Source: Microbacterium halimionae (GTDB lineage: Bacteria > Actinomycetota > Actinomycetes > Actinomycetales > Microbacteriaceae). From it: DNA of 64,000 nucleotides. Position 1 is the first letter of the stretch, and each line of letters opens with the position of its first letter. Below are positions 1 through 9,051 of this stretch, piece after piece. The DNA lies in NCBI RefSeq assembly GCF_011761265.1, contig NZ_JAAOZB010000001.1, forward strand, positions 930,001-994,000. Reading direction: 5' to 3'. The notes beneath the pieces were generated by a model. It ran no database searches, had not been told where the DNA came from, and saw only the letters and a list, made by a program, of their open reading frames with translations. Position numbers and translations under genes: made by a program.

Positions 1-948
1 GTTGCGACGGTCTCCAAAGCGATGAACGGCAGGTACGGGGTTGCCGCCGAAACTGTCGATCGCGTGATGACCGTTGTGGCTGAGTTGGGATACGCCTCCA
101 GCCTCGTCGCAAGCAGCATGCGATCTCGAACGACGGGTGTTATCGGCGTTCTTGTGGCCGACTTCGAACCGTTCAGCGCCGAGATTTTAAAGGGCGTTGG
201 TGCGGCGCTTCACGACTCGAGCTACGACGTGCTGGCCTACAGCGGTTCGCGTCAAGGCAACGGTGAAGGGTGGGAGCGCCGGTCGCTCAGCAGGCTGAGC
301 GGCACGCTGATCGACGGCGTGATCATGGTCACGCCCACTGTCGTGAACGTTGCGGCCGAGGTGCCTATCGTGCTGATCGACCCGCACACCGGGCGAGCGG
401 ATTTACCGACGGTTGAATCCGACAGCCTCGGAGGTGCGCGAAATGCCACTCGGTATCTTGCCGAACTCGGTCACCGTCGCATCGGTTTCGTTGGCGGAAG
501 ACCAGACCTCAAATCGTCTCGGTTTCGAGACACCGGTTATCGCGAAGCGCTGGGGGCTGCGGGTATCCCTTTCGACGCCGATCTTGTGCGCGTTGGTTTC
601 TACTCGGGAGATGCCGCGCGGGATGCCGCCCGCTCCCTACTCGTGCAAAAGCACCCACCGACCGCAGTCTTTGCCGCCAATGACCTCTCGGCCATCGCCC
701 TCATTGAGGTGGCTACCGAGCTCGGAATCCGTGTGCCTGAAGACCTCTCGGTCGTCGGCTTCGATGACGTGCCCGAGGCCTCACGGCTGACGCCTGCGCT
801 CACAACCGTCCGTCAGCCGATGCATCAGATCGGCCACACGGCCGCCGAAATGCTTACGACCCTCATGAGCGGACAGTCACTCGCGAAAACGCACGTGCTA
901 CTGCCGACACGACTCATCGCGCGCGCAACAACAGCGCCACCGCGCTGA
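1..948 (+). CDS. LacI-family transcriptional regulator (5' end outside window)
   Basis: The reading frame is open from base 1, and its first residues, [10 protein letters not shown], are the recognition-helix end of a LacI helix-turn-helix, so the true start lies upstream. The rest follows the family: a hinge ([22 protein letters not shown]) and then a periplasmic-binding-protein-like effector domain ending with the typical [21 protein letters not shown] segment. Such proteins bind a sugar or nucleoside and release an operator upstream of a transport or catabolic operon. The target is probably to the left of the window, because nothing directly downstream looks like a sugar gene. The effector cannot be deduced. 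Confidence 0.9.
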   Translation, partial: VATVSKAMNGRYGVAAETVDRVMTVVAELGYASSLVASSMRSRTTGVIGVLVADFEPFSAEILKGVGAALHDSSYDVLAYSGSRQGNGEGWERRSLSRLSGTLIDGVIMVTPTVVNVAAEVPIVLIDPHTGRADLPTVESDSLGGARNATRYLAELGHRRIGFVGGRPDLKSSRFRDTGYREALGAAGIPFDADLVRVGFYSGDAARDAARSLLVQKHPPTAVFAANDLSAIALIEVATELGIRVPEDLSVVGFDDVPEASRLTPALTTVRQPMHQIGHTAAEMLTTLMSGQSLAKTHVLLPTRLIARATTAPPR

Positions 949-999
949 GGTTCAGCTCGCTAGAAGACACGTGGCCCCGTATCTCGTTGGAGTCTGCTC

Positions 1000-1499
1000 A
1001 TGTCGGCGCTTCTGTTTCTTGCGGCGATGCTGGTTTTCGCGCTCGGTCTGCCCTCCGGCGGCAGCGTCACGCGTCGGCGCCCACATGGTGCCTAATCGTG
1101 CTGGCGGTTCCGTCGATCCTGCTCCAAGGAATGGCTGCAACGAATCCATCGAATCTGCAGCAGTCAGCGGAGTGGATCTACACTTTCAACGTCCTTGTTG
1201 GTCTTGGCGTGCCTACCTTTCTCGGCGTGCTTGCGATCGCACTCGCTCGGCGACCAGCAATTCGTGAGCCCGTTCAGATCTATGGCGGCGGCCTCAACGG
1301 GGATCAATTCGCGGGTTCTTCTCGCGGTACGCGCGGCGCACTGTCAGCACCACGTCTGTTCGCGTCTGTTGCCGGACATTTGACCGCAGCGATCCCCGAG
1401 CTCATTCCCGACCGGACGTTGAATCCGGGGCCGGAACAGTGGACCCGGCCAAAAGATGACTGGCGCTGGACTCGAGCGATCCTCCCTGACGGCCAATAA
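1000..1499 (+). pseudogene. possible frameshifted small membrane protein
   Basis: ATG at 1000 opens a hydrophobic segment (MSALLFLAAMLVFALGLPS) that ends at a stop near 1095. The +2 frame over the same area then encodes two further hydrophobic stretches (CLIVLAVPSILL and WIYTFNVLVGLGVPTFLGVL) with plausible codon use, up to about 1270. Joined by one frameshift near 1060-1090, these would make a three-segment membrane protein. Beyond about 1280 the frame loses coding character. I do not recognise the family. The alternative is a real short protein beginning inside the second frame. The rest of the 949-1769 gap holds only the inverted-repeat remnants listed separately. Confidence 0.3.
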
Positions 1500-1530
1500 C
1501 CAATCGCCCGCCGTGAAGCCGCGTCAAAAA

Positions 1531-1546
1531 AGACGTCTCGTGACCC
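1531..1546 (+). repeat. left IS-like inverted repeat
   Basis: AGACGTCTCGTGACCC here matches, with one mismatch, the reverse complement of the sequence at 3196-3211. A third related end is at 1549-1566, where GGGATATGAGACGTCTCA contains the perfect 12-bp palindrome TGAGACGTCTCA. Such abutting ends are typical of insertion-sequence remnants, but no transposase gene remains. Confidence 0.5.
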
Positions 1547-1769
1547 AAGGGATATGAGACGTCTCACGCACACTTAAGACTGACGAACCGAATCGGCAGA
1601 ATTCCTGTGGACTTGATCGGTAGGTGGCGGTGTTCTGTGATCACTCGGTGGCGCAGTGGGAGGCGGAACCGTCTTGGATCGCATGCGTTGTGAGAGGTCT
1701 CAGATGTGGCACACCTCCGTGGCGAACGAGCGGGCAGGCTTCGCGCCCGTCGGGCGTGTCTCGACCGGG

Positions 1770-2339
1770 TCAGCGGTGGCGGCGAAGGGCGTCGACGACG
1801 AGGTCGAGCAAGTGATCAGTTCGGGTATCCGTTCGGCCGTCGAGCTGCCAGAGGAAGCCGACCAGGGGGAGTACCTCGTCGGGCGCGACGTCGGTGCGGA
1901 GCTCCGCGGTTGCCGCGCCGGCGTCCAGGAGTGCGGCGATGGCGGCGAGGACGCGGTCGTATTGCTCGTCGTGGAGCTGTGCCCGTGTCGCTGCGTCAAG
2001 GACGTCCGCGAGGGCGTGCTTCTTGCGGCCGAAAGAGGCGAGCTCGTCGAACCAGGCGCGGAGGGCCGCGACGGGGGAATGGTCGATGAGCAGGGTGTGA
2101 GCTGCGTCGACGAGTCGGTCGAAGTCCTCCCGGTAGACCTCGGCGAGTAGCGCTTCGCGGGTGGGGAAGCGTCGGTAGAGGGTGCCTTGTCCGACGCCGG
2201 CAGCGCGGGCGACGGCCTGCATGGTGGTCTCGCCGTCGGTCGCGAGGGCCTCGCGCGCGATCTCGATGATGCGCGCACGGTTCTGCTCAGCGTCCGCGCG
2301 AAGGGGGCGCCCAGTGGACGGTTGTTGCGAAACGGACAT
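1770..2339 (-). CDS. TetR-family repressor, divergent from an SDR
   Basis: This 189-aa protein has an N-terminal HTH (ARIIEIAREALATDGETTMQ, then VARAAGVGQGTLYRRFPTRE) followed by an all-helical TetR C-terminal domain. The frame stays open further upstream, but the ATG at 2339 gives a natural N-terminus (MSVSQQPSTGRPLRADAEQN). It is transcribed away from the SDR gene at 2403, across a 63-bp gap containing two palindromes, one of which covers this start codon. It is therefore inferred to repress itself and the SDR. The inducer is unknown. The resemblance of the HTH to regulators of small redox or efflux genes is only general. Confidence 0.88.
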   Translation of the reverse strand: MSVSQQPSTGRPLRADAEQNRARIIEIAREALATDGETTMQAVARAAGVGQGTLYRRFPTREALLAEVYREDFDRLVDAAHTLLIDHSPVAALRAWFDELASFGRKKHALADVLDAATRAQLHDEQYDRVLAAIAALLDAGAATAELRTDVAPDEVLPLVGFLWQLDGRTDTRTDHLLDLVVDALRRHR

Positions 2340-2376
2340 ATGTCCGGTACCTTCCAGGAGGCGGACGGGTGTCCGC
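2333..2376. promoter_or_regulatory. two palindromic operators between tetR and SDR genes
   Basis: CGGACATATGTCCG (2333-2346) is a perfect 14-bp palindrome overlapping the tetR ATG. GCGGAC-GGGT-GTCCGC (2361-2376) is a second inverted repeat sharing the GGAC/GTCC half-sites, with its centre 29 bp away. This is the layout expected of a TetR dimer controlling divergent promoters. Confidence 0.7.
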
Positions 2377-2402
2377 TTACTGTACTGGACATCAGGAGAA
2401 TC

Positions 2403-3140
2403 ATGAGCGGCATCACCGGCAAAACCATCGCCATCACTGGCGCATCGAGCGGGATCGGCGCCGCCACAGCTCGCCATCTCGCGGCACTGGGGGCGAACGT
2501 CGTGCTCGGCGCGCGTCGTGCAGACCTGCTCGAGGAAGTGGTCGACAGCATCACAGCCGACGGGGGATCAGCGATTGCGGTTGCCATCGACGTACGCCTG
2601 AGGGAGGGCCTCGAGCGGCTGGTGGAGACCGCTCAGGAACGCTTCGGCCGGCTGGACGTCCTCTTCTCCAACGCGGGGAGCATGGCGATCTCGCCGTTCG
2701 ATGATCTCCAGGTCGACGCCTGGCAGCAGATGATCGACGTGAACCTCACCGGCGTTCTCAACGGAGTGGCCGCGGCACTGCCGGGTTTCCGCGCTCAGGG
2801 TTCGGGGCAGTTCATCCACACCGCCTCCACCGCCGCGCACCGGATCGTCCCCACCCAAGGCGTCTATGCGGCAACGAAGACCGCGGTCCGGGTCCTCTCC
2901 GAGGCCCTTCGTCAGGAGGCTGGTCCTTCGCTCCGCGTCACCGTCATCACGCCTGGCTTTACCAACACCGATGGGGTAGGCGTTGGCGCAAGCGCCGAGG
3001 TCGCTGCTGCGCTCGTTGCTCAGCGCGACGCGATCGCCATGCCGCCAGATGCGATCGCCCGCGCGGTCGCATTCGCCATCGAGCAGCCGGACGGCGTCGA
3101 CGTGGGCGAGATCATCATTCGGCCGACCGCGCAGGGATAA
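2403..3140 (+). CDS. SDR-family NAD(P)-dependent oxidoreductase
   Basis: This 245-aa classical short-chain dehydrogenase starts at ATG 2403, preceded by AGGAGA with good spacing. It has the cofactor-binding glycine motif TGASSGIG near residues 10-17, the NAG motif (FSNAGS), an active-site serine in HTASTAAH and the catalytic YAATK. The cofactor and substrate are unknown. It is controlled, by inference, by the divergent TetR gene at 1770-2339. The closest general type is the cis-acting TetR/SDR pair that is common in actinobacteria for detoxifying small carbonyls or alcohols. The whole pair is bracketed by IS-like inverted repeats, suggesting that it moved as a unit. Confidence 0.9.
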   Translation: MSGITGKTIAITGASSGIGAATARHLAALGANVVLGARRADLLEEVVDSITADGGSAIAVAIDVRLREGLERLVETAQERFGRLDVLFSNAGSMAISPFDDLQVDAWQQMIDVNLTGVLNGVAAALPGFRAQGSGQFIHTASTAAHRIVPTQGVYAATKTAVRVLSEALRQEAGPSLRVTVITPGFTNTDGVGVGASAEVAAALVAQRDAIAMPPDAIARAVAFAIEQPDGVDVGEIIIRPTAQG

Positions 3141-3456
3141 GTCACCAAGTCTCGACGACCAGCGGACTCGCGATGGGGCGTCCCGAAAGCTTAGGGTTAC
3201 GAGACGTCTCATCGATGATCAATAACGGCGCTGGAATTGCGATTTCGAGCTCGGGACGGCAAATCGTCGCGTTCATTTGACTTCGAGCCGCCAGCACGCG
3301 TGGCGGAGTTCGTTGACGGGGGTCGACCAGACGTCGTCGCGATGTGGTGCAGTGCCGTCACAATGCCCGCTAGAGGATCAATCACTAGTCGTTGTGAGCT
3401 GCCGCGGGTACACGAAGCCATAGCGTCGGAGATGAGCGGGCTCGAGCTAAATGCCT
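3141..3456. other. gene-free stretch with right IS-like inverted repeat
   Basis: The only clear signal is GGGTTACGAGACGTCT at 3196-3211, the inverted partner of 1531-1546. The remaining sequence (3212-3456) has open frames but no start with a ribosome-binding site and no recognisable domain. It may be decayed coding DNA. Confidence 0.5.
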
Positions 3457-4011
3457 CTAGTTATCTAGCGGAACCGCGCTCAGCGCGACTCTCGCGACGG
3501 ATTCAAGTTCGCTCCGGGTGGCTCCTTCGAGAGCACGCGCAGCGAGACCTGCGAGAACGCCGTTGACGTGCTCTGCCATGTCTTCGGCGTCTGCGGCGGT
3601 CGCGAATTCATCGGTGACAGCTCCCGCTTTAAAGCGGTGTCGAATGGCCTCGCGGGTCTGTTCTCGGCGTGTGGCGAGTCTCGGTTCGCGCATGACTAGG
3701 CATCCGTGGGGAGCGTCATCACGCGTAAATCCGATGACAGCCGACCGGAGCAGCGCCTCAGTGACTGCCCGAATAGATGAGCGTGCAAGGTCAGCCCGCA
3801 GCGCATCGTCGAGGCCTCGGATGTAGAGCTGGGCAGCTTCATGGAAGAGTTCGGACTTGCTGCCGAACGCTCCGTAGAGGCTGGGTTGGTTGATGCCGAG
3901 CTTCTGCGCGAGTTTCGCTGTCGTCACGCCATCGAATCCCTCAGCCCAGAACTCACGCATGGCGCTGTCGAGCGCGACGTCACGATCGAAGAGTCGAGGT
4001 CTGCCAGTCAT
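3457..4011 (-). CDS. TetR/AcrR-family regulator
   Basis: This 184-aa protein begins MTGRPRLFDRDVALDSAMRE, the usual opening of a TetR family group. A textbook HTH follows (VTTAKLAQKLGINQPSLYGAFGSK, about residues 30-53), and then a C-terminal ligand domain. It is divergent from the broken enoyl-CoA hydratase gene at 4048, with only 36 bp between the two starts. That gene is the likely target, and the regulator may now be an orphan. The effector is unknown; an acyl-CoA or related carbonyl compound is a guess from the neighbour. Confidence 0.87.
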   Translation of the reverse strand: MTGRPRLFDRDVALDSAMREFWAEGFDGVTTAKLAQKLGINQPSLYGAFGSKSELFHEAAQLYIRGLDDALRADLARSSIRAVTEALLRSAVIGFTRDDAPHGCLVMREPRLATRREQTREAIRHRFKAGAVTDEFATAADAEDMAEHVNGVLAGLAARALEGATRSELESVARVALSAVPLDN

Positions 4012-4047
4012 AGAAATACTTTCGCAGTCACTACAAAAAGCAATTTG

Positions 4048-4903
4048 ATGACGTACGAGAGTTTTGAAGCGATCCGGGTAGCCCTGGATGCTGGGGTGGC
4101 GACCGTGACCTTGGACAACCCGCCGGTAAATGTCGAGGATGCCAAATTGGTCCGCGACCTCACCCAGTTCGCACAGACCGTGGCCACCGACTCATCAGTG
4201 CAGGTAATCGTCTACCAGAGCGCCAACCCCGACTTCTTCGCTGCCCACGCGGACAACGGGTGGATGTTCGACCCCAGCGGCCTGATGGCCCTCGCGGATC
4301 CTGACGGCGACCCGGGTCTGAACCCGTTGCAGCAGCTGCATGAGCGGCTGCGCACCCTGCCCCAGGTTACGATCGCGAAGCTCCGCGGGCGTCTGCGCGC
4401 TGGCGGTGCGGAGCTCGCAATGACGGCGGACATGCGTTTCGCCGCAGCCGGTGAGACGTGGCTGTCCCAGCCAGAATCGCTGATGGGTATCTTTCCAGGC
4501 GGCGGCGGCACGCAGTACCTCAACCGTCTCGGGCCGAGCCCGCGGTCTAGAAATCGCCCTCAGCGGTGAGCGTTACGACAGCACCACGGCCGAGCGATAT
4601 GGATGGATCAACCGAGAACTCGCACCCCAGTACCTTGACGCCTGGGTATCCACTGTCGCGCGGCGCATCGCCGCCCTTCCTGCGGGCGTCGCCGCGGCAG
4701 CCAAGGAGGCCTTCGACGCCGCAGAAGCCAGCGGCGTCGTTCCCGATCTTCTTGAAGAGGCCAAGGCCCACGGCAAGGTCTACCCCTCACCGCCTTCGGT
4801 TGTTGACCGAGTGCGCGTATTGATGGACCACGGCGGACAACAGCCCATCGGGGAAATCGACCTTGAGGGAACACTCCGCAGCATTCCCTGGCCCGCCGAG
4901 TAA
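4048..4903 (+). pseudogene. enoyl-CoA hydratase/isomerase family gene with a frameshift
   Basis: From ATG 4048 the frame encodes a crotonase-like N-terminus (VTLDNPPVN; oxyanion region GRLRAGGAELAMTADMRFA; PESLMGIFPGGGGTQYLNRLG). At about 4538-4543, in AGCCCGCGG, one extra C shifts the frame, and the original frame stops at 4569. The other frame continues the same protein smoothly (GLEIALSGERYDSTTAERYG and on to LRSIPWPAE) to TAA at 4903, giving a total near 284 codons. Both halves look intact and share codon usage, so the shift is recent or a sequencing error in a C run. If intact it would act on an acyl-CoA-like substrate. Confidence 0.85.
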
Positions 4904-4909
4904 CGGGGC

Positions 4910-4940
4910 GGGCGACCGAGGGTCGCGTTTTCGGTCGCCC
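4910..4940. terminator. stem-loop after the enoyl-CoA hydratase gene
   Basis: GGGCGACC (4910-4917) pairs with GGTCGCCC (4933-4940) seven bases after the stop codon. There is no U tract, so termination strength is uncertain. The remainder of the 4904-5236 gap shows no gene that I can support. Confidence 0.5.
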
Positions 4941-5236
4941 CGCCTGGCCGTCTCGCCGCAACGCGCGGGTCGCGAGAGTCGCTCGCGATCCGCGCTTTAG
5001 ACGGTCAATCATCGATTGCAGGTAGATCTCGCAACGCCTCTTCCCGTCGTCGCCGAGCTATTGCTCGGTTGCCTCGCGGTCGTGCGGTTCTGCAGCGACT
5101 GCGCTCAGTAACTACTCCGTGTCTACCGCGCCGGGGCGGAACATCCTGCCAGCCACCGAACGCGCCGAGACCAATGCAACCTCACAGCGCTCGCAGTGGC
5201 TTCGCTGGAATCTCACGCAGAACGCCCCGGAATGGG

Positions 5237-6412
5237 TTAGCTAGCGCGCGAAGGATCTTCCAAAAGTGGAGCGAATGCCAGCTCGGCCGCACCGATCAGT
5301 AGGCGGTTTTCGGCAAGCGACGCGGCACGAATCTGCAGATGCTCGCCGCTTGCTGGCATCGCCTGCTGCCGCACTGCCGCGGTGAGGCCTTCGAGGTCCA
5401 CTCCCGCGAGGGTTGCCAGAAACCCACCGAGCACAATGACACTCGGGTTGAGCACATTGACGGCGTTGGCGAGTGCCGTGGTGAGAATGCCCCGCTGCCG
5501 CGTGACCTCGCCTGCCACCACTGCCCCGGTGGCCTCGGTGAGTGCCGTGGCGAGCGTTGGCTCGTCCGCATCCGTGAGTTGAAGCACCTCCAGCAGTCGG
5601 GCACGACTCACTTCGTCTTCGAGTACGCCACCCGGCGCGCGCCGGTCATGATCATGCGCAATACCTGGCCGATTTTGGCCGAACTCGCCCGCGTAGCCGC
5701 CGGCACCGGCCACCGGCATCCCGCCAATGATCAGCCCGCCACCGATACCGCTGGCACCGCCGTTGAGATAGATAGCGTGATCGATTCCGCTCGCGGCGCC
5801 GAACAGATGCTCGGCGAGAGCGCCGAGGGTGGCATCGTTTCCCACCGAGACCGGCAGCTCTGTCGCCGCCGCGACGACCTCGGCGAGCGGCACATCGCGC
5901 CACCCGAGGTGCGGTGCATCGCGGACGAGCCCATCGCTTGCGCGCACGAGACCCGGAACTGCGAGGCCGATGCCGATGATTCGCGACAACGCGAGCGGGC
6001 CCGCGCGCCACCCAGAGACCTTTTTGGCGATCAGTGCTGCGGTCTCGGCTGGAGTTGGCACAGTGTCGTGCTGTACGCGGTCGCGAACGATGATCGCGCG
6101 GTCAATGCCGATCGCGGCGATTGTCAGCGCATCGACTTCGGGGTTCACAGTAATCGCGACGGTCTCGGGGGAGAGCGAAACGATGGGCGACGGACGCCCA
6201 ACGCCGCGCGCAATGTCGGGTTCGCGTTCTGTCACGAGTTCCCAGGTTCCGAGCTGGGCGATGAGATCGGCGATCGTCGACCGGTTGAGCCCCGTGTGTT
6301 CGGTGAGCGCCGCGCGAGAGAGCGAACCCTCGAAATGCAGCAGGCGCACGACTTCGGCGAGGTTCAGCTGCCTGACGCTCCCTCGCGGAGTTCCTTGCTC
6401 TCTGGCATTCAC
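5237..6412 (-). CDS. xylR: ROK-family xylose repressor
   Basis: This 391-aa protein has an N-terminal winged HTH (LSRAALTEHTGLNRSTIADL) and a ROK sugar-kinase-like domain (GIGLAVPGLV, SVGNDATLGALAEHLFGAA, YLNGGASGIGGGLIIGG). I chose GTG 6412 because it starts the conserved core (VNAREQGTPRGSVRQLNLAEVV), although the frame is open upstream. The gene is divergent from xylA with 58 bp between starts, so it is inferred to repress xylAB until xylose binds. The ROK zinc signature (CxCGxxGCxE) is absent: the site reads HDHDRRAPGGVLEDE. Confidence 0.92.
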   Translation of the reverse strand: MNAREQGTPRGSVRQLNLAEVVRLLHFEGSLSRAALTEHTGLNRSTIADLIAQLGTWELVTEREPDIARGVGRPSPIVSLSPETVAITVNPEVDALTIAAIGIDRAIIVRDRVQHDTVPTPAETAALIAKKVSGWRAGPLALSRIIGIGLAVPGLVRASDGLVRDAPHLGWRDVPLAEVVAAATELPVSVGNDATLGALAEHLFGAASGIDHAIYLNGGASGIGGGLIIGGMPVAGAGGYAGEFGQNRPGIAHDHDRRAPGGVLEDEVSRARLLEVLQLTDADEPTLATALTEATGAVVAGEVTRQRGILTTALANAVNVLNPSVIVLGGFLATLAGVDLEGLTAAVRQQAMPASGEHLQIRAASLAENRLLIGAAELAFAPLLEDPSRAS

Positions 6413-6428
6413 GGTTCCATCGTAGTAT

Positions 6429-6443
6429 GTTGTGGCTGACAAC
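6429..6443. promoter_or_regulatory. probable XylR operator
   Basis: GTTGT-GGCTG-ACAAC is a perfect 5-bp-arm inverted repeat with a 5-bp spacer, set in an AT-rich patch between the divergent xylR and xylA starts. The position and symmetry fit a ROK repressor site. Confidence 0.65.
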
Positions 6444-6470
6444 TTATTAGGTCCGCTGCAAAGGAGCACC

Positions 6471-7676
6471 ATGTCCACGTCGTCTGTACCGACTCCCACC
6501 CCCGCCGATAAGTTCTCATTTGGTCTGTGGACTATTGGGTACAACGGTGCTGACCCGTTCGGTGGCCCCACGCGTCCCGCTCTTGACGTCGTTCACGGCG
6601 TGGAGAAAATCGCCGAACTCGGCGCCTACGGTCTCACGTTCCACGATGACGACCTCTTCGCTTTCGGTTCGACGGATGCCGAGCGCCAGAAGCAGATCGA
6701 TCGACTCAAGGGCGTTCTCGCCGACACCGGCGTCATCGTGCCGATGGTCACAACCAACCTCTTCTCGGCTCCCGTTTTCAAGGACGGCGGCTTCACTTCG
6801 AACGATCGTCAGGTGCGCCGCTTCGCCCTCCGCAAGGTGCTGCGAAACGTCGACCTCGCCGCAGAGCTCGGCGCTAAAACCTTCGTCATGTGGGGCGGCC
6901 GCGAAGGTGCCGAGTATGACGCTGCGAAAGACGTGCGCGCAGCGCTTGAGCGCTACCGCGAAGCCGTCAACCTGCTCGGCGACTACGTCACCGACAAGGG
7001 CTACGACATCCGGTTCGCAATCGAGCCGAAGCCCAACGAGCCTCGCGGTGACATCTTGCTGCCGACGGTCGGCCACGCGCTCGCCTTCATCGAATCGCTC
7101 GAGCGCCCTGAGCTCGTCGGGGTGAACCCCGAGGTTGGCCACGAGCAGATGGCGGGCCTGAACTTCGCCGCAGGTATCGCGCAGGCGCTGTACCACGGCA
7201 AGCTCTACCACATTGATCTCAACGGCCAGCGGGGCATCAAATACGACCAGGACCTCGTCTTCGGTCACGGCGACCTGCACAACGCGTTCGCGCTCGTCGA
7301 CCTGCTCGAAAACGGTGGCCCGAACGGCGGACCGTCTTACGAGGGTCCGCGTCACTTCGACTACAAGCCCAGCCGCACCGAAGACGAGTCGGGCGTGTGG
7401 GACTCGGCATCCGCCAACATGCGCACCTACCTGATGCTCAAGGAGCGGGCCGCGGCATTCCGTGCCGACCCCGAGGTGCAGGAGGCACTGGCGGCTGCCA
7501 AGGTTCCGGAGCTTTCGACACCGACGCTGAACGCGGGGGAGTCGTACAACGACCTGCTCGCCGACAAGTCCGCGTACGAAGACTTCGACGCGTCGGCCTA
7601 CTTCGGCGCCAAGGGCTTCGGCTTCGTGCGGCTGCAACAGCTCGCGACCGAGCACCTCCTCGGCGCGCGTAGCTAG
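6471..7676 (+). CDS. xylA: xylose isomerase
   Basis: This 401-aa protein starts at ATG 6471, four bases after AAGGAG. It interconverts D-xylose and D-xylulose in the cytoplasm using two divalent metals. The actinobacterial type is clear: [19 protein letters not shown] at the N-terminus, the catalytic-histidine segment [12 protein letters not shown], the metal-ligand segments [11 protein letters not shown] and [10 protein letters not shown], and [11 protein letters not shown]. The length is close to the 385-395 aa of the Streptomyces enzymes. It is followed after 11 bp by xylB, so the two form an operon governed by the XylR operator just upstream. Confidence 0.98.
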   Translation: MSTSSVPTPTPADKFSFGLWTIGYNGADPFGGPTRPALDVVHGVEKIAELGAYGLTFHDDDLFAFGSTDAERQKQIDRLKGVLADTGVIVPMVTTNLFSAPVFKDGGFTSNDRQVRRFALRKVLRNVDLAAELGAKTFVMWGGREGAEYDAAKDVRAALERYREAVNLLGDYVTDKGYDIRFAIEPKPNEPRGDILLPTVGHALAFIESLERPELVGVNPEVGHEQMAGLNFAAGIAQALYHGKLYHIDLNGQRGIKYDQDLVFGHGDLHNAFALVDLLENGGPNGGPSYEGPRHFDYKPSRTEDESGVWDSASANMRTYLMLKERAAAFRADPEVQEALAAAKVPELSTPTLNAGESYNDLLADKSAYEDFDASAYFGAKGFGFVRLQQLATEHLLGARS

Positions 7677-7687
7677 GTTCAGTGCAC

Positions 7688-8995
7688 ATGGGGTTTGTCG
7701 CAGGGGTCGATTCATCGACGCAGTCATGCAAAGTCGTCATCCTCGACACCGAATCAGGACGTGTGGCGCGCGAAGGGCGCGCACCACACCCTGATGGGAC
7801 CGAGGTTGACCCGTCGGCATGGTGGGAGGCGTTGAACGACGCCATCACGGCCGCGGGCGGGCTCGACGACGTCACGGCGTGGGCAATCGGCGGACAGCAG
7901 CACGGCATGGTCGCACTCGACGCCGCGGGCCGCGTCATCCGGCCGGCGTTGCTCTGGAACGACACGAGATCAGCGGACGCCGCAACCGCCCTCATTGCAG
8001 AGTTCGGGGCAGACGAGCTGGCGCGCCGCACGGGGCTCGTTCCCGTGGCGTCGTTCACGATCACGAAGCTTCGGTGGCTGCGTGACAACGAGCCCGAAAA
8101 TGCGGCACAGGTGGCAGCGGTTGCGCTGCCGCACGACTGGCTTACGTGGCGGTTGCGCGGATTCGGACCCGAGGGTGAATCACCGCTCGGCCCTGTGCTC
8201 GACGAACTCATCACCGACCGATCGGATGCCTCCGGCACCGGCTACTTCGACCCCGAAACCGACGGCTACGATCGTGAGCTTTTGATCGCGGCGCTCGGTC
8301 ACGACGCTGTGCTGCCTCGTGTGCTTGGCGCGATCGAGAGCGTGCGCGATGAAGACGACCGTGTCGTCGGACCTGGCGCAGGAGACAACGCGGGTGCAGC
8401 GCTCGGGGTCGGTGCGAAAACCGGTGACGTCGTGGTGTCTATTGGCACGAGCGGCACGGTCTTTGCTGTGAGCGCGAAGCGCACGATCGACCCCACGGGG
8501 ACGGTCGCGGGTTTCGCCGATGCCGACGGCGGCTTTTTGCCGATCGTCGTGACTCTCAACGCGGCGCGCGTGCTCGACGCGGTCGCTCGCCTTCTCGGCG
8601 TCGATCATGCCGAGCTCAGCGCGCTGGCGCTCGCAGCAGAACCGGGTGCGGGTGGCCTTAAGCTCGTGCCGTACTTCGAGGGTGAGCGAACGCCGAACCT
8701 GCCGGATGCCACAGCTTCGCTGGCGGGAATGACTCTGGCGTCGACAACGCGCGAGAACCTGGCTCGCGCCGCTGTCGAGGGAATGCTCTCGGGGCTCGGA
8801 GCGGGGCTCGAAGCGCTGCGACAGCTGGGCGTTCCGCTCCGGCGCGCGCTTCTCATCGGGGGAGCGGCGCAGTCCGAAGCGGTGCGAGAGATTGCGCCGC
8901 GTGTGCTGGGGCTTGCTGTTGACGTGCCGCCACCGGGCGAGTACGTAGCGTTGGGGGCCGCACAGCAAGCAACGAGGGTGCAGAGCGTCGCGTAG
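7688..8995 (+). CDS. xylB: xylulokinase
   Basis: This 435-aa FGGY-family carbohydrate kinase phosphorylates D-xylulose to xylulose 5-phosphate. Its first domain opens with [16 protein letters not shown] and contains [11 protein letters not shown] and [11 protein letters not shown]. The second has the phosphate-binding [10 protein letters not shown] and the late [21 protein letters not shown] 7688 gives the conserved N-terminus; an in-frame GTG at 7682 is an alternative. It is co-transcribed with xylA. Confidence 0.96.
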   Translation: MGFVAGVDSSTQSCKVVILDTESGRVAREGRAPHPDGTEVDPSAWWEALNDAITAAGGLDDVTAWAIGGQQHGMVALDAAGRVIRPALLWNDTRSADAATALIAEFGADELARRTGLVPVASFTITKLRWLRDNEPENAAQVAAVALPHDWLTWRLRGFGPEGESPLGPVLDELITDRSDASGTGYFDPETDGYDRELLIAALGHDAVLPRVLGAIESVRDEDDRVVGPGAGDNAGAALGVGAKTGDVVVSIGTSGTVFAVSAKRTIDPTGTVAGFADADGGFLPIVVTLNAARVLDAVARLLGVDHAELSALALAAEPGAGGLKLVPYFEGERTPNLPDATASLAGMTLASTTRENLARAAVEGMLSGLGAGLEALRQLGVPLRRALLIGGAAQSEAVREIAPRVLGLAVDVPPPGEYVALGAAQQATRVQSVA

Positions 8996-9051
8996 CGTAT
9001 CCAGCCGTCCTTCACAGCCATCTCGTATGCGCGCTGCATACCGTTGGAGGC

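Noticed and set aside
1700..2587. A 295-codon minus-strand frame over the TetR and SDR genes
   Set aside because: It is Ser/Pro/Arg-rich, lacks any fold signature, and runs out of frame through a well-supported TetR gene.
6516..7727. A 403-codon open frame on the minus strand opposite xylA
   Set aside because: xylA on the plus strand is unmistakable; the opposite frame has no recognisable domain and exists because high GC suppresses stops.
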